From NCBI GenBank assembly GCA_016865895.1, contig VGNY01000013.1:1-32332 (forward strand): DNA of 32,332 bases. The letters are read 5' to 3'. The notes below the pieces were generated by a model. It made no database searches, was not told where the DNA came from, and saw only the letters and a program-made list of their open reading frames with translations. The DNA is from Chloroflexota bacterium (lineage in GTDB: Bacteria > Chloroflexota > Dehalococcoidia > GIF9 > UBA5629). Made by a program: the position numbers and the translations under genes. Shown here piece after piece: positions 25,095 to 32,332 of the stretch (the first letter of the stretch is position 1; the number at the start of each line of letters is the position of its first letter).

Positions 25095-27377
25095 ATGTAT
25101 GTTGACGCTTTCATCCACCACATCACGACACTGTCCGACTATAAGGAACAGGTTGTCCATATCCAGCATATCCCCCCTCGTGATGCCGGCTTCGGCGAAC
25201 TAGGCAAGTCTCTTCATTCCGCTCTTCAATCACGCCTTGAATCCTTAGGTATATCATCTCTGTATATCCATCAGGCGCAGGCAATTGATGCAGCTCGCAG
25301 TGGCAAAAATGTGATGATAGCCACTGCCAGCGCTAGCGGCAAGACATTATGCTATAACCTGGCGGTTCTGGAAACGATATTGGACGACCGCACTAGCCGG
25401 GCTTTGTATCTTTTCCCAACGAAAGCTTTAGCCCAAGACCAGCTACGAAGCTTGAACCAACTAGCTTGCCCCGACATTATCTCTTTTGGTGACTGTGCCA
25501 CCTTTGACGGCGATACACCACAATCAGAACGGGCTGAGATAAAAAGGAAAGCCAGAATTGTGCTTACCAATCCCGATATGCTTCATCTGGGCATTTTACC
25601 CAACCACAAGTCGTGGTCACGTTTGTTTCGTAACTTGAAATATGTGGTGATAGATGAAGCTCATGTTTATCGTGGCGTTTTCGGTTCTCACGTAGCTAAT
25701 ATTATGCGCCGCCTGCGTCGTGTCTGTGCCTTCTATGGCTCTAATCCACAGTTTATCTGCTGTTCAGCGACTATTGCCAATACGAAAGAGCATGCTGAAA
25801 GACTCGTCGGGCTGCTTTTTGAAGTGATTGACGAGGATGGTTCACCTCACGGTGGCAAGTCTTTTATCTTCTGGAATCCGCCGTTTATTGACGAAGCCAG
25901 GACGAGACGGCACAGCTCCAATAGCGAAGCCACTTTGCTTTTTACCGAACTCATTCGGAGTAGTATCCGTAGTCTGGTATTTACCCGCACCCGGAAGCTG
26001 ACTGAGCTCATTTATGTTTATACTCGGGAGCAACTGGGCTCTTCTTTGGCTGGACTGATTAAGCCTTATCGTGCAGGTTATCTTCCTGAGGACCGGCGAC
26101 AAATCGAGCGGGAGTTATTCAACGGCCATCTCCTTGGTGTTGTCGCTACTACTGCTTTGGAATTGGGGATTAACATCGGTGACCTTGAAGCCACTGTGCT
26201 TGTTGGCTATCCGGGAAGCATTGCTAGCACGTGGCAGCAGGCAGGGCGGAGTGGTAGGGGTAGAGGTAGCTCGCTGAGCTTCCTTATTGCTCAGGACAAT
26301 CCACTTGACCAGTATTTTATGCGTTACCCTGATTACTTTTTCGGCAAAAATTTTGAGAATGCACTGACAAATTCGGAAAACCTTAACATCTTGAAACCTC
26401 ATCTACTTTGTGCTGCCTGGGAGAAGCCTTTATCTGATGGTGATAGCTCGTTTTTCGGTGAAGCCTTTGATATGGCAATCTCTGAGCTGGAGGCAGAGGG
26501 CAAGATTAGAAAAGGCGATGGACGCTGGCATCTTTCTCCCAGAATCGCCCATCCAGCCCAGGAGATCAATATAAGGTCTACATCGGGTAAGAACTACGCT
26601 GTTTTTGATGCCTCTCGAGGTTATGAATTGTTGGAGACGGTCGAAGCCAGTGTCGCCTTTTTCCAGATACATCCCGGGGCCATTTATCTTCATCAGGGTG
26701 AATCCTATTTGGTGGAAAAGCTTGACATTGAGCAGCGTGTAGCTATCGTAACTCCGACCGATGTTCCCTATTACACCCAGACCAAGGAACTAACTGATAT
26801 CAGGATTCTGAAAAGTGAACGTGAAAGAAGATGTTCAGGTACAAAAGTCTGCCTTGGAGAAGTGGATGTGAGTAATACTGTGGTTGGTTTCAAGAAGAAG
26901 ATGCAGTTTACTGAGGAGATTATCGGTGATGAACCTCTTGACCTGCCACCCCTGCGTTTTGTCACTCAGGCACTATGGTTTGACTTGCCCAAGTCTGCTG
27001 AGGAACAAATAGCTAAAGCCGGACTTGATTTGGCTGGTGGTTTACATGCTACTGAGCACGCAGCCATTGCCATGTTGCCCCTATTTGCCCTGTGCGACCG
27101 TAATGACATCGGTGGTGTCTCCACTCCCTTCCATGCCGACACCGGGAGAGCACAAATATTTATATACGATGCTTACCCCGGTGGCATTGGCATTGCTGAG
27201 AAGGGCTTTGAGATGATAGAGGAGTTATGGTCAGCCACTCTGCAGGCAATTGAGGGATGTCCGTGTCAGGATGGTTGTCCTAGCTGTATCCAGTCGCCCA
27301 AGTGCGGCAGCAACAACGAGCCTCTGGATAAAAAGGCAGCTCTGATTTTGCTGCAAAAACTGTTGGGCATCAAGTGA
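25095..27377 (+). CDS. DEAD/DEAH-box helicase with C-terminal DUF1998/MZB zinc-binding domain (MrfA/YprA-like)
   Basis: IATASASGKTLCYNLAVLE, VVIDEAHVYRGVFGSHVANIMRRLRR, CCSATIANTKEHA, QQAGRSGRG, C-terminal GCPCQDGCPSCIQSPKCGSNNEPLDK. Confidence 0.93.
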   Translation: MYVDAFIHHITTLSDYKEQVVHIQHIPPRDAGFGELGKSLHSALQSRLESLGISSLYIHQAQAIDAARSGKNVMIATASASGKTLCYNLAVLETILDDRTSRALYLFPTKALAQDQLRSLNQLACPDIISFGDCATFDGDTPQSERAEIKRKARIVLTNPDMLHLGILPNHKSWSRLFRNLKYVVIDEAHVYRGVFGSHVANIMRRLRRVCAFYGSNPQFICCSATIANTKEHAERLVGLLFEVIDEDGSPHGGKSFIFWNPPFIDEARTRRHSSNSEATLLFTELIRSSIRSLVFTRTRKLTELIYVYTREQLGSSLAGLIKPYRAGYLPEDRRQIERELFNGHLLGVVATTALELGINIGDLEATVLVGYPGSIASTWQQAGRSGRGRGSSLSFLIAQDNPLDQYFMRYPDYFFGKNFENALTNSENLNILKPHLLCAAWEKPLSDGDSSFFGEAFDMAISELEAEGKIRKGDGRWHLSPRIAHPAQEINIRSTSGKNYAVFDASRGYELLETVEASVAFFQIHPGAIYLHQGESYLVEKLDIEQRVAIVTPTDVPYYTQTKELTDIRILKSERERRCSGTKVCLGEVDVSNTVVGFKKKMQFTEEIIGDEPLDLPPLRFVTQALWFDLPKSAEEQIAKAGLDLAGGLHATEHAAIAMLPLFALCDRNDIGGVSTPFHADTGRAQIFIYDAYPGGIGIAEKGFEMIEELWSATLQAIEGCPCQDGCPSCIQSPKCGSNNEPLDKKAALILLQKLLGIK

Positions 27378-27392
27378 TGACTTAGTTTTCCC

Positions 27393-27438
27393 CTGTTATC
27401 CTGAACACGATTTATCCCGATTTATCGGGAAGAATCTC
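27393..27438. repeat. Intergenic repeat fragment
   Basis: ttatcctgaacacgatttatcccgatttatcgggaagaatct. Confidence 0.55.
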
Positions 27439-27481
27439 TCCGAACATAGCTGCTTGATACTTCCCGCAATAACACGACGTA

Positions 27482-27511
27482 TTGCTAATGCAACAATGTT
27501 GCATTTATAAT
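27482..27511 (+). promoter_or_regulatory. Promoter of the fur operon with an embedded Fur/Zur-type operator
   Basis: TTGCTA (27482-27487), 18-nt spacer, TATAAT (27506-27511). Palindrome AATGCAACA-A-TGTTGCATT occupies 27487-27505. Confidence 0.75.
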
Positions 27512-27534
27512 AGAAACATTGTAAAATTGAGACT

Positions 27535-27972
27535 ATGTCTCAGATTCATGGTGCACTCCAGGTCTTACACAGCAGAGGCTACAGGGTAACTGAACCTAGA
27601 AAGCGTGTGCTCAAGGTTTTGACGGAGGTGCAGAGTCCTGTCTCTCCTTACGACATACAAGAGATTCTGCACCGAAAAGGCGAATATCTTAACCACGTAA
27701 CCATCTATCGTGTACTCGAACTTCTTTGCTCTCTCAATCTGGCTCACAAGGTGTTGCTGGTGGGTGGATTCGTGAAATGTACGCTTGGAGAAGGGGGTGG
27801 ATGTCACCGCTTCGTGGTTTGTCGTCAATGTGGCGCTATTCGTGAGTATGCAGACAAGGCACTGTGCGAAGAAGAAAATGCAATTGCTCAGGAATTTGGT
27901 TTCCGAGCCGAGCAGCACTTCTCTGAGTTTTCCGGCATCTGCTCTGAATGTATGGCTTCGGCGATGTTTTGA
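27535..27972 (+). CDS. Fur-family metalloregulator (Fur/Zur-like)
   Basis: GYRVTEPRKRVLKVLTEVQSPVSPYDIQEIL, LNHVTIYRVLELL, HRFVVCRQCGAIREY, SGICSECM. Confidence 0.93.
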   Translation: MSQIHGALQVLHSRGYRVTEPRKRVLKVLTEVQSPVSPYDIQEILHRKGEYLNHVTIYRVLELLCSLNLAHKVLLVGGFVKCTLGEGGGCHRFVVCRQCGAIREYADKALCEEENAIAQEFGFRAEQHFSEFSGICSECMASAMF

Positions 27973-27996
27973 TTTCAGGCTTATTTGGCGATTCTC

Positions 27997-28614
27997 ATGC
28001 TTAGAAGAATAGGAATTGAACTGGCAAGACATGTCCCCTTCACCGCTGCTGGAGCAATTTCCGGCATTGTCATCATGGTCATCGTGATTTTTGTCCATGT
28101 CCCCTCCGGCATCTCCGAGACTATTTTCTACGTCCTCCATCCAGCCCATGTTCTGTTCAGTGCCATCGTAACCACAGCGATGTATAAGCGATATAGTGCG
28201 GGTAAACTATGGGCGGCAATTTTAATCGGTTACACAGGTTCAATTGGCATTGCTACATTAAGCGACGCCATAATTCCTTATCTGGGCGGAGAATCGCTTA
28301 AAGTTAGAATAGAATTTCATTTACCTTTTATTGAGGAGTGGTGGCTGGTAAATCCTCCAGCATTTTTGGGTATTGCTATCGGTTATCTGCGTCCGACAAC
28401 CAAACTACCGCATGCAGCACATGTATTTTTGAGTACGTGGGCATCTCTGTTCTATTTCACCGCATTCGGTGTGGCAAACTGGCTGCCATTGTTGCCTTTC
28501 GTCTTCTTCTTTCTGTTTCTGGCTGTTTGGATTCCCTGCTGTGTAAGTGATATAGTATATCCCCATCTGTTTCTCGGCGGCGAGCAGCATCATCACGACG
28601 AAATCGACCATTAG
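27997..28614 (+). CDS. Uncharacterised multi-pass membrane protein with His/Asp-rich C-terminus
   Basis: Several hydrophobic segments (AGAISGIVIMVIVIFVHV, FYVLHPAHVLFSAIVTTAMY, LPLLPFVFFFLFLAVWIPCCVSDIVYP); C-terminus GGEQHHHDEIDH. ATG at 27997 preferred over TTG at 27985. Confidence 0.85.
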   Translation: MLRRIGIELARHVPFTAAGAISGIVIMVIVIFVHVPSGISETIFYVLHPAHVLFSAIVTTAMYKRYSAGKLWAAILIGYTGSIGIATLSDAIIPYLGGESLKVRIEFHLPFIEEWWLVNPPAFLGIAIGYLRPTTKLPHAAHVFLSTWASLFYFTAFGVANWLPLLPFVFFFLFLAVWIPCCVSDIVYPHLFLGGEQHHHDEIDH

Positions 28615-28632
28615 CTCTGCGGATGTGCAGAG

Positions 28633-29562
28633 ATGGGTAATATGGTGAACAAAATGCCTGATTCTTTAGATAGAACCAAGAAAGCTGTAAAACGTAGCCG
28701 AGAGAGCTGGTTTGGTAAAATTGCTAGTCTTTTCGACCAAACCAGTGTCGAAGATGAGGTTTGGGATGAGTTAGAGGAGTTGCTCATCTCTGCGGATGTT
28801 GGTGTGGCTACTACAAATAAGCTCATTGAAAAAGTGAAGAAACGAGTAAAGGAAGAGAAGCTGAGCCAAGGCGTACAGATACGCGCTGCTTTGAAGCAGG
28901 AGATGGTGAACCTGCTAGCATTTGATGCTGGAACAAGAAGCGTCTCTAATCAGGACAAGCCACAAATCATCTTGGTGGTCGGAGTAAACGGTTCAGGCAA
29001 GACAACGAGCATTGCCAAGCTGGCTCACTGTTTTAAGAGCGAAGGGAAAAGGGTCATTTTAGCTGCCGCCGATACTTTTCGAGCCGCGGCTATTGACCAG
29101 CTTAAGCGCTGGGGGGAGAGGGTGGGAATGGAAGTTGTTGCTCACCAGCCCGGCGGCGACCCGGGAGCTGTGGTTTTCGATGCCATTCAAGCGGCTCAAA
29201 ACCGCCAAGTTCAGGCAGTTATAGTTGATACGGCTGGCCGTCTTCACACCAAGTTCAACCTGATGGAGGAGCTTAAAAAGATTAAGCGTGTCGCTGGTAA
29301 GTACGATATGCCTCAAGAGGTGTTGCTGGTAATGGATGCTACAACTGGCCAGAATGGACTGGCCCAAGCCAGGCATTTCACTGAGGCTGTGGGTGTGGAT
29401 GGCATTTTGCTGGCTAAGCTTGATGGCACAGCTAAGGGAGGAATAGTTTTGGCGATTTGCGATGAATTGAAAATTCCCATAATTTACATTGGGACCGGCG
29501 AGCAGCTTGATGATTTAGCTCCTTTTGATGCTGACGCCTTCGTTGAGACGATTTTTTCATAG
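28633..29562 (+). CDS. ftsY: Signal recognition particle receptor FtsY
   Basis: VVGVNGSGKTTSIAKLAH, AADTFRAAAIDQLKRWGERVG, VIVDTAGRLHTKFNLMEELKKI, LDGTAKGG. Confidence 0.96.
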   Translation: MGNMVNKMPDSLDRTKKAVKRSRESWFGKIASLFDQTSVEDEVWDELEELLISADVGVATTNKLIEKVKKRVKEEKLSQGVQIRAALKQEMVNLLAFDAGTRSVSNQDKPQIILVVGVNGSGKTTSIAKLAHCFKSEGKRVILAAADTFRAAAIDQLKRWGERVGMEVVAHQPGGDPGAVVFDAIQAAQNRQVQAVIVDTAGRLHTKFNLMEELKKIKRVAGKYDMPQEVLLVMDATTGQNGLAQARHFTEAVGVDGILLAKLDGTAKGGIVLAICDELKIPIIYIGTGEQLDDLAPFDADAFVETIFS

Positions 29563-29577
29563 GCAGGAGAGAGAAAA

Positions 29578-30399
29578 ATGCTTACCATAGGAATTAATCC
29601 GGTTGCTTTTAGTATAGGGGCTTTTGAAGTGAGGTGGTATGGGATTATGGTGGTTCTGGCTATTGTGGCAGTAATCGCTATTTCTTTACTTGAGGCAAGA
29701 AGGGTTGGTATGCCCACTGAGCACATTTATAATGTCGGCCTATGGGCAATCATCGGCGGTATAGCAGTATCCAGACTTTTTCATATCATTGACAAGTGGG
29801 ATTATTATGTGACACATCCGGAGCAGATTATCCATTTTGAAGGTTTGACTGTTTACGGTGCAGTTATCGGCGCCATACTAGGAGTATTGATTTACGCCTG
29901 GGTTAAAAAGCTTTCTTTCTGGCAAATAGGTGATATAGCGGCTCCAGGAGCACTTGTGGGACAGGCAATAGGCAGGGTCGGCTGCACCCTTAACGGTTGC
30001 TGCTATGGATTACCTACCTCATTGCCCTGGGGAGTAATCTATACCTATCCTGGCAGTTATGGACCACATGAAGCTGTCCATCCTACGCAGATTTATCATC
30101 TGCTGTGGAACCTGATTGCGTTTGCCATAATCTGGTCATTACGCACCCGACTCAAGCCAGTGGGCTCGGTCTTCCTTATTTACCTTGCCTTATATGCTGC
30201 TGGCGACCTGAGCATAAGATTTGTTCGTGAAGGGGAGCCTTTCCTTTTCGGCATACAACAGGCTCAGCTGATTGGCATAGCAATACTTGTGGTTACAGTG
30301 CCTTGGCTCATTATCAGGATGTGGCGTTATCGGGTGAAGCAACTGGCGACAGCAAGCATCAGCGAAGTCAGTGAGACGGAGCAAAATCGAGGAGTTTAA
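29578..30399 (+). CDS. lgt: Prolipoprotein diacylglyceryl transferase
   Basis: FEVRWYGIMVVLAIV, GLTVYGAVIGAILGVLIYAW, GQAIGRVGCTLNGCCYGLPT, HPTQIYHLLWNL. Confidence 0.95.
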   Translation: MLTIGINPVAFSIGAFEVRWYGIMVVLAIVAVIAISLLEARRVGMPTEHIYNVGLWAIIGGIAVSRLFHIIDKWDYYVTHPEQIIHFEGLTVYGAVIGAILGVLIYAWVKKLSFWQIGDIAAPGALVGQAIGRVGCTLNGCCYGLPTSLPWGVIYTYPGSYGPHEAVHPTQIYHLLWNLIAFAIIWSLRTRLKPVGSVFLIYLALYAAGDLSIRFVREGEPFLFGIQQAQLIGIAILVVTVPWLIIRMWRYRVKQLATASISEVSETEQNRGV

Positions 30400-32047
30400 G
30401 TCGAAGCCTCTCTTCGCTGTTCCAGCGGTCTATATCTAGATTATAGGCGATATCCAGGTAAGTAGTCATCTCTTGAGCTAAATTGCCGAATCTGAAGGCA
30501 ATGGCATCCCAGACTGTACCTTCTTGCCTCAGCTTCAGCTTCAAATGCTCACCTTGGCTCCCAATCTGATGCTGGTCAACTATTTCAACGCAACGGCTGA
30601 CAAAAGTAGGTAACGGATTGCCGCTTCCAAAAGGAGCTAGTTGTTGTATTTGTTTAAAAGTATCCCCGGCAAAGGCAGACAAAGGCACCTCAGCATCTAC
30701 GTCTATGTGGGGACGGAGGTCTAGACCAGCCAGCTTAGTCTCGGCTATATCAAGGAGTCGTTTCTGCAGGTAGGCTAAGTTGGTGGTGGGTACAGTGAAG
30801 CCGGCCGCCTTGGTGTGACCACCGAAGTTGGACAGGAATTCACGGCAGTCGCTAAGTGCGGCCATGAGGTTGAACTCAGGTATGCTCCGTCCGCTACCAC
30901 GACACATCTCCGGACCGATTTTAAAAAGAATCACTGGACGGTAGAATTCTTCGGATAGTTTGCCAGCGACAAGCCCCATGACGCCCGGGGGATAATCTTC
31001 ATCGCCTGCCATCAACAGTGGAAGGTCAACGCCGGCGGCAACTATTTTCCCTCTGGCTTTTTCTAGCGACTCACTGGTTAGCTTTTGCCGTTTAGCGTTC
31101 TTTTCCTCAAGCTCCGAAGCCAGCCGACTGGCCTCCTGTGGGTCTTGGGTGAGAAGCAATTGGTAGCTGGTAGTGGCATCATCGAGTCTACCGGCAGCAT
31201 TAAGACGAGGTCCCAGTATCCAGGAGATGCTTTCGGTATCCAGATTGCCAGCTTTCAGGCCTGCGCAGCGCATCATTTCCTGAAGTCCTGGGCGTTCGGT
31301 GTTGTTAAGGAGTTCAAGTCCACGTTTTACCCAGTAACGATTGTCACCGACGAGAGGAATCATATCGGTTACAGTGCCTAAAGCTACCAGGTCTAGTAAC
31401 TTGTTCAGTATTTCCTCCCGACCACTACCCTTGAATAGCGCCTGCAGAAGTTTGAAAGCGACACCTACCCCGGCAAGTTCGGCTGAATGGCAAGCGGAAT
31501 CGCTCCGTTTGGGGTCGACCACCGCCAGGGCTGGTGGCAGAGAGGCCAGCGGGAGGTGATGGTCAGTGATAATTATGTCCAGTCCCATCTTGCGAGCCTT
31601 TCCCACTTCGGTGAGGGCTGTGATACCGGTATCGGTGGTGATTACTAGGCTGACACCTTGCTTGTGGAGCTTTTCCAGAGCGGCTACCTGCAGTCCATAG
31701 CCTTCACGGTGACGATGTGGAATGTAGGGGATAGCCCTGCCACCAAGTGCTGATAGCCCTTGAACTAATAATGCTGTGGCTGTGATGCCATCAGCATCGA
31801 AGTCACCATAGATGGCTATTTCTTCACCGGAAAGCAATGCTTGATAGGTTCTGCTTACTGCCAGGTGCATGTCTGGAATCAGGAAAGGGTCAGCTTCTAA
31901 ACGTCTGTCAGCACTGAGGAAAAGTTCAGCCTGGGAAGGCTCGGAGATACCTCTGTTGTGAAGCAATTGAGCCACTAGCGGATGAAGACCGGATATGTTA
32001 ATTAGCTGTTCGGCTGGGGGTAGTAGTTTCCAGTGAATGCGGCTCAA
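30368..32047 (-). CDS. recJ: Single-stranded-DNA-specific exonuclease RecJ
   Basis: IYGDFDADGITATALLVQGL, PHRHREGYGL, ITTDTGITA, IITDHHLP, LGPRLNAAGRLDDA, FGGHTKAAGFTV, LAPFGSGNPLPTF. Confidence 0.96.
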   Translation of the reverse strand: MSRIHWKLLPPAEQLINISGLHPLVAQLLHNRGISEPSQAELFLSADRRLEADPFLIPDMHLAVSRTYQALLSGEEIAIYGDFDADGITATALLVQGLSALGGRAIPYIPHRHREGYGLQVAALEKLHKQGVSLVITTDTGITALTEVGKARKMGLDIIITDHHLPLASLPPALAVVDPKRSDSACHSAELAGVGVAFKLLQALFKGSGREEILNKLLDLVALGTVTDMIPLVGDNRYWVKRGLELLNNTERPGLQEMMRCAGLKAGNLDTESISWILGPRLNAAGRLDDATTSYQLLLTQDPQEASRLASELEEKNAKRQKLTSESLEKARGKIVAAGVDLPLLMAGDEDYPPGVMGLVAGKLSEEFYRPVILFKIGPEMCRGSGRSIPEFNLMAALSDCREFLSNFGGHTKAAGFTVPTTNLAYLQKRLLDIAETKLAGLDLRPHIDVDAEVPLSAFAGDTFKQIQQLAPFGSGNPLPTFVSRCVEIVDQHQIGSQGEHLKLKLRQEGTVWDAIAFRFGNLAQEMTTYLDIAYNLDIDRWNSEERLRLKLLDFAPSH

Positions 32048-32136
32048 AATTATGCCTTACACGTCCAATTTTCTGATTTATATCACAAGTAGCCATCGCC
32101 TGCAAGTAGAAACTAAGAAACTAAGGACATTTTTCA

Positions 32137-32166
32137 TTGACCTTAGAAGCTAAAGACAAATATAAT
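32137..32166 (+). promoter_or_regulatory. Sigma70-like promoter upstream of the mtaB/miaB-like gene
   Basis: TTGACC (32137-32142), 18-nt spacer, TATAAT (32161-32166), 25 nt before the ATG at 32191. Confidence 0.7.
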
Positions 32167-32190
32167 TGCTATTGTTTGAGAATTACGATT

Positions 32191-32332
32191 ATGGAGCAAG
32201 GAACGAAAGTAGTCTTTCATACTCTAGGCTGTAAGCTTAATCAAGCTGAAACTGAGCTTCTGGCGCGGCAATTTGCTGAAGCTGGTTATAGTGTCGGTGA
32301 CGGCGACAGGGCGGATATTTATGTCCTCAACA
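32191..32332 (+). CDS. MiaB/MtaB-family tRNA methylthiotransferase, N-terminal fragment (truncated by window end)
   Basis: MEQGTKVVFHTLGCKLNQAETELLARQFAEAGYSVGDGDRADIYVLN: TLGCKLNQAE is the MTTase N-terminal cysteine motif typical of the MtaB subgroup. Confidence 0.85.
   Translation, partial: MEQGTKVVFHTLGCKLNQAETELLARQFAEAGYSVGDGDRADIYVLN

Noticed and set aside
2047-27438. CRISPR array interpretation of the dispersed repeats
   Set aside because: Copies are isolated, variable and in both orientations, with no regular spacer structure and no cas genes.
27565-28149. 194-aa minus-strand ORF
   Set aside because: Antisense to the fur-like gene and the membrane protein; no recognisable motifs.

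Overview
The window looks like a bacterial chromosome segment. Gene content and the Elp3 type suggest an anaerobic Chloroflexi/Dehalococcoidia-like organism, but this is inference because no rRNA marker is present. I see about 30 protein-coding genes, two tRNAs (His-GTG, Arg-TCG) and many short palindromic intergenic repeats. I see no CRISPR array, phage, transposase or integrase. Main blocks: a GGDEF/HD-GYP signalling protein truncated at the left edge; a divergent Trm9-like methyltransferase/elp3 pair; an oppABCDF-type peptide importer; a radical SAM protein; a HIT protein; an APC permease-UspA-RCK-RCK-pheA operon; tRNA-His/tRNA-Arg; a rhodanese-like lipoprotein with an in-frame UGA and a peroxiredoxin; hisS; a sulfur-metabolism cluster (Thi4, COG1900/DUF39, NIL-ferredoxin, UPF0280); a Fur-family regulator in an apparent operon with a His-tailed membrane protein, ftsY and lgt; recJ; and the start of an mtaB/miaB-like gene. 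The most exciting signal is the rhodanese lipoprotein at 16206-16688. Its reading frame continues unbroken through a UGA at the second position of a YC-x-[C/U]-P-x-E motif, and a bSECIS-like hairpin follows the UGA. This is a candidate selenoprotein that ordinary gene callers would truncate. Other notable points: a possible bacterial Elp3 + Trm9-like wobble-uridine pathway, a possible split KimA-like transporter module, and a 9-1-9 operator inside the promoter of the fur operon.
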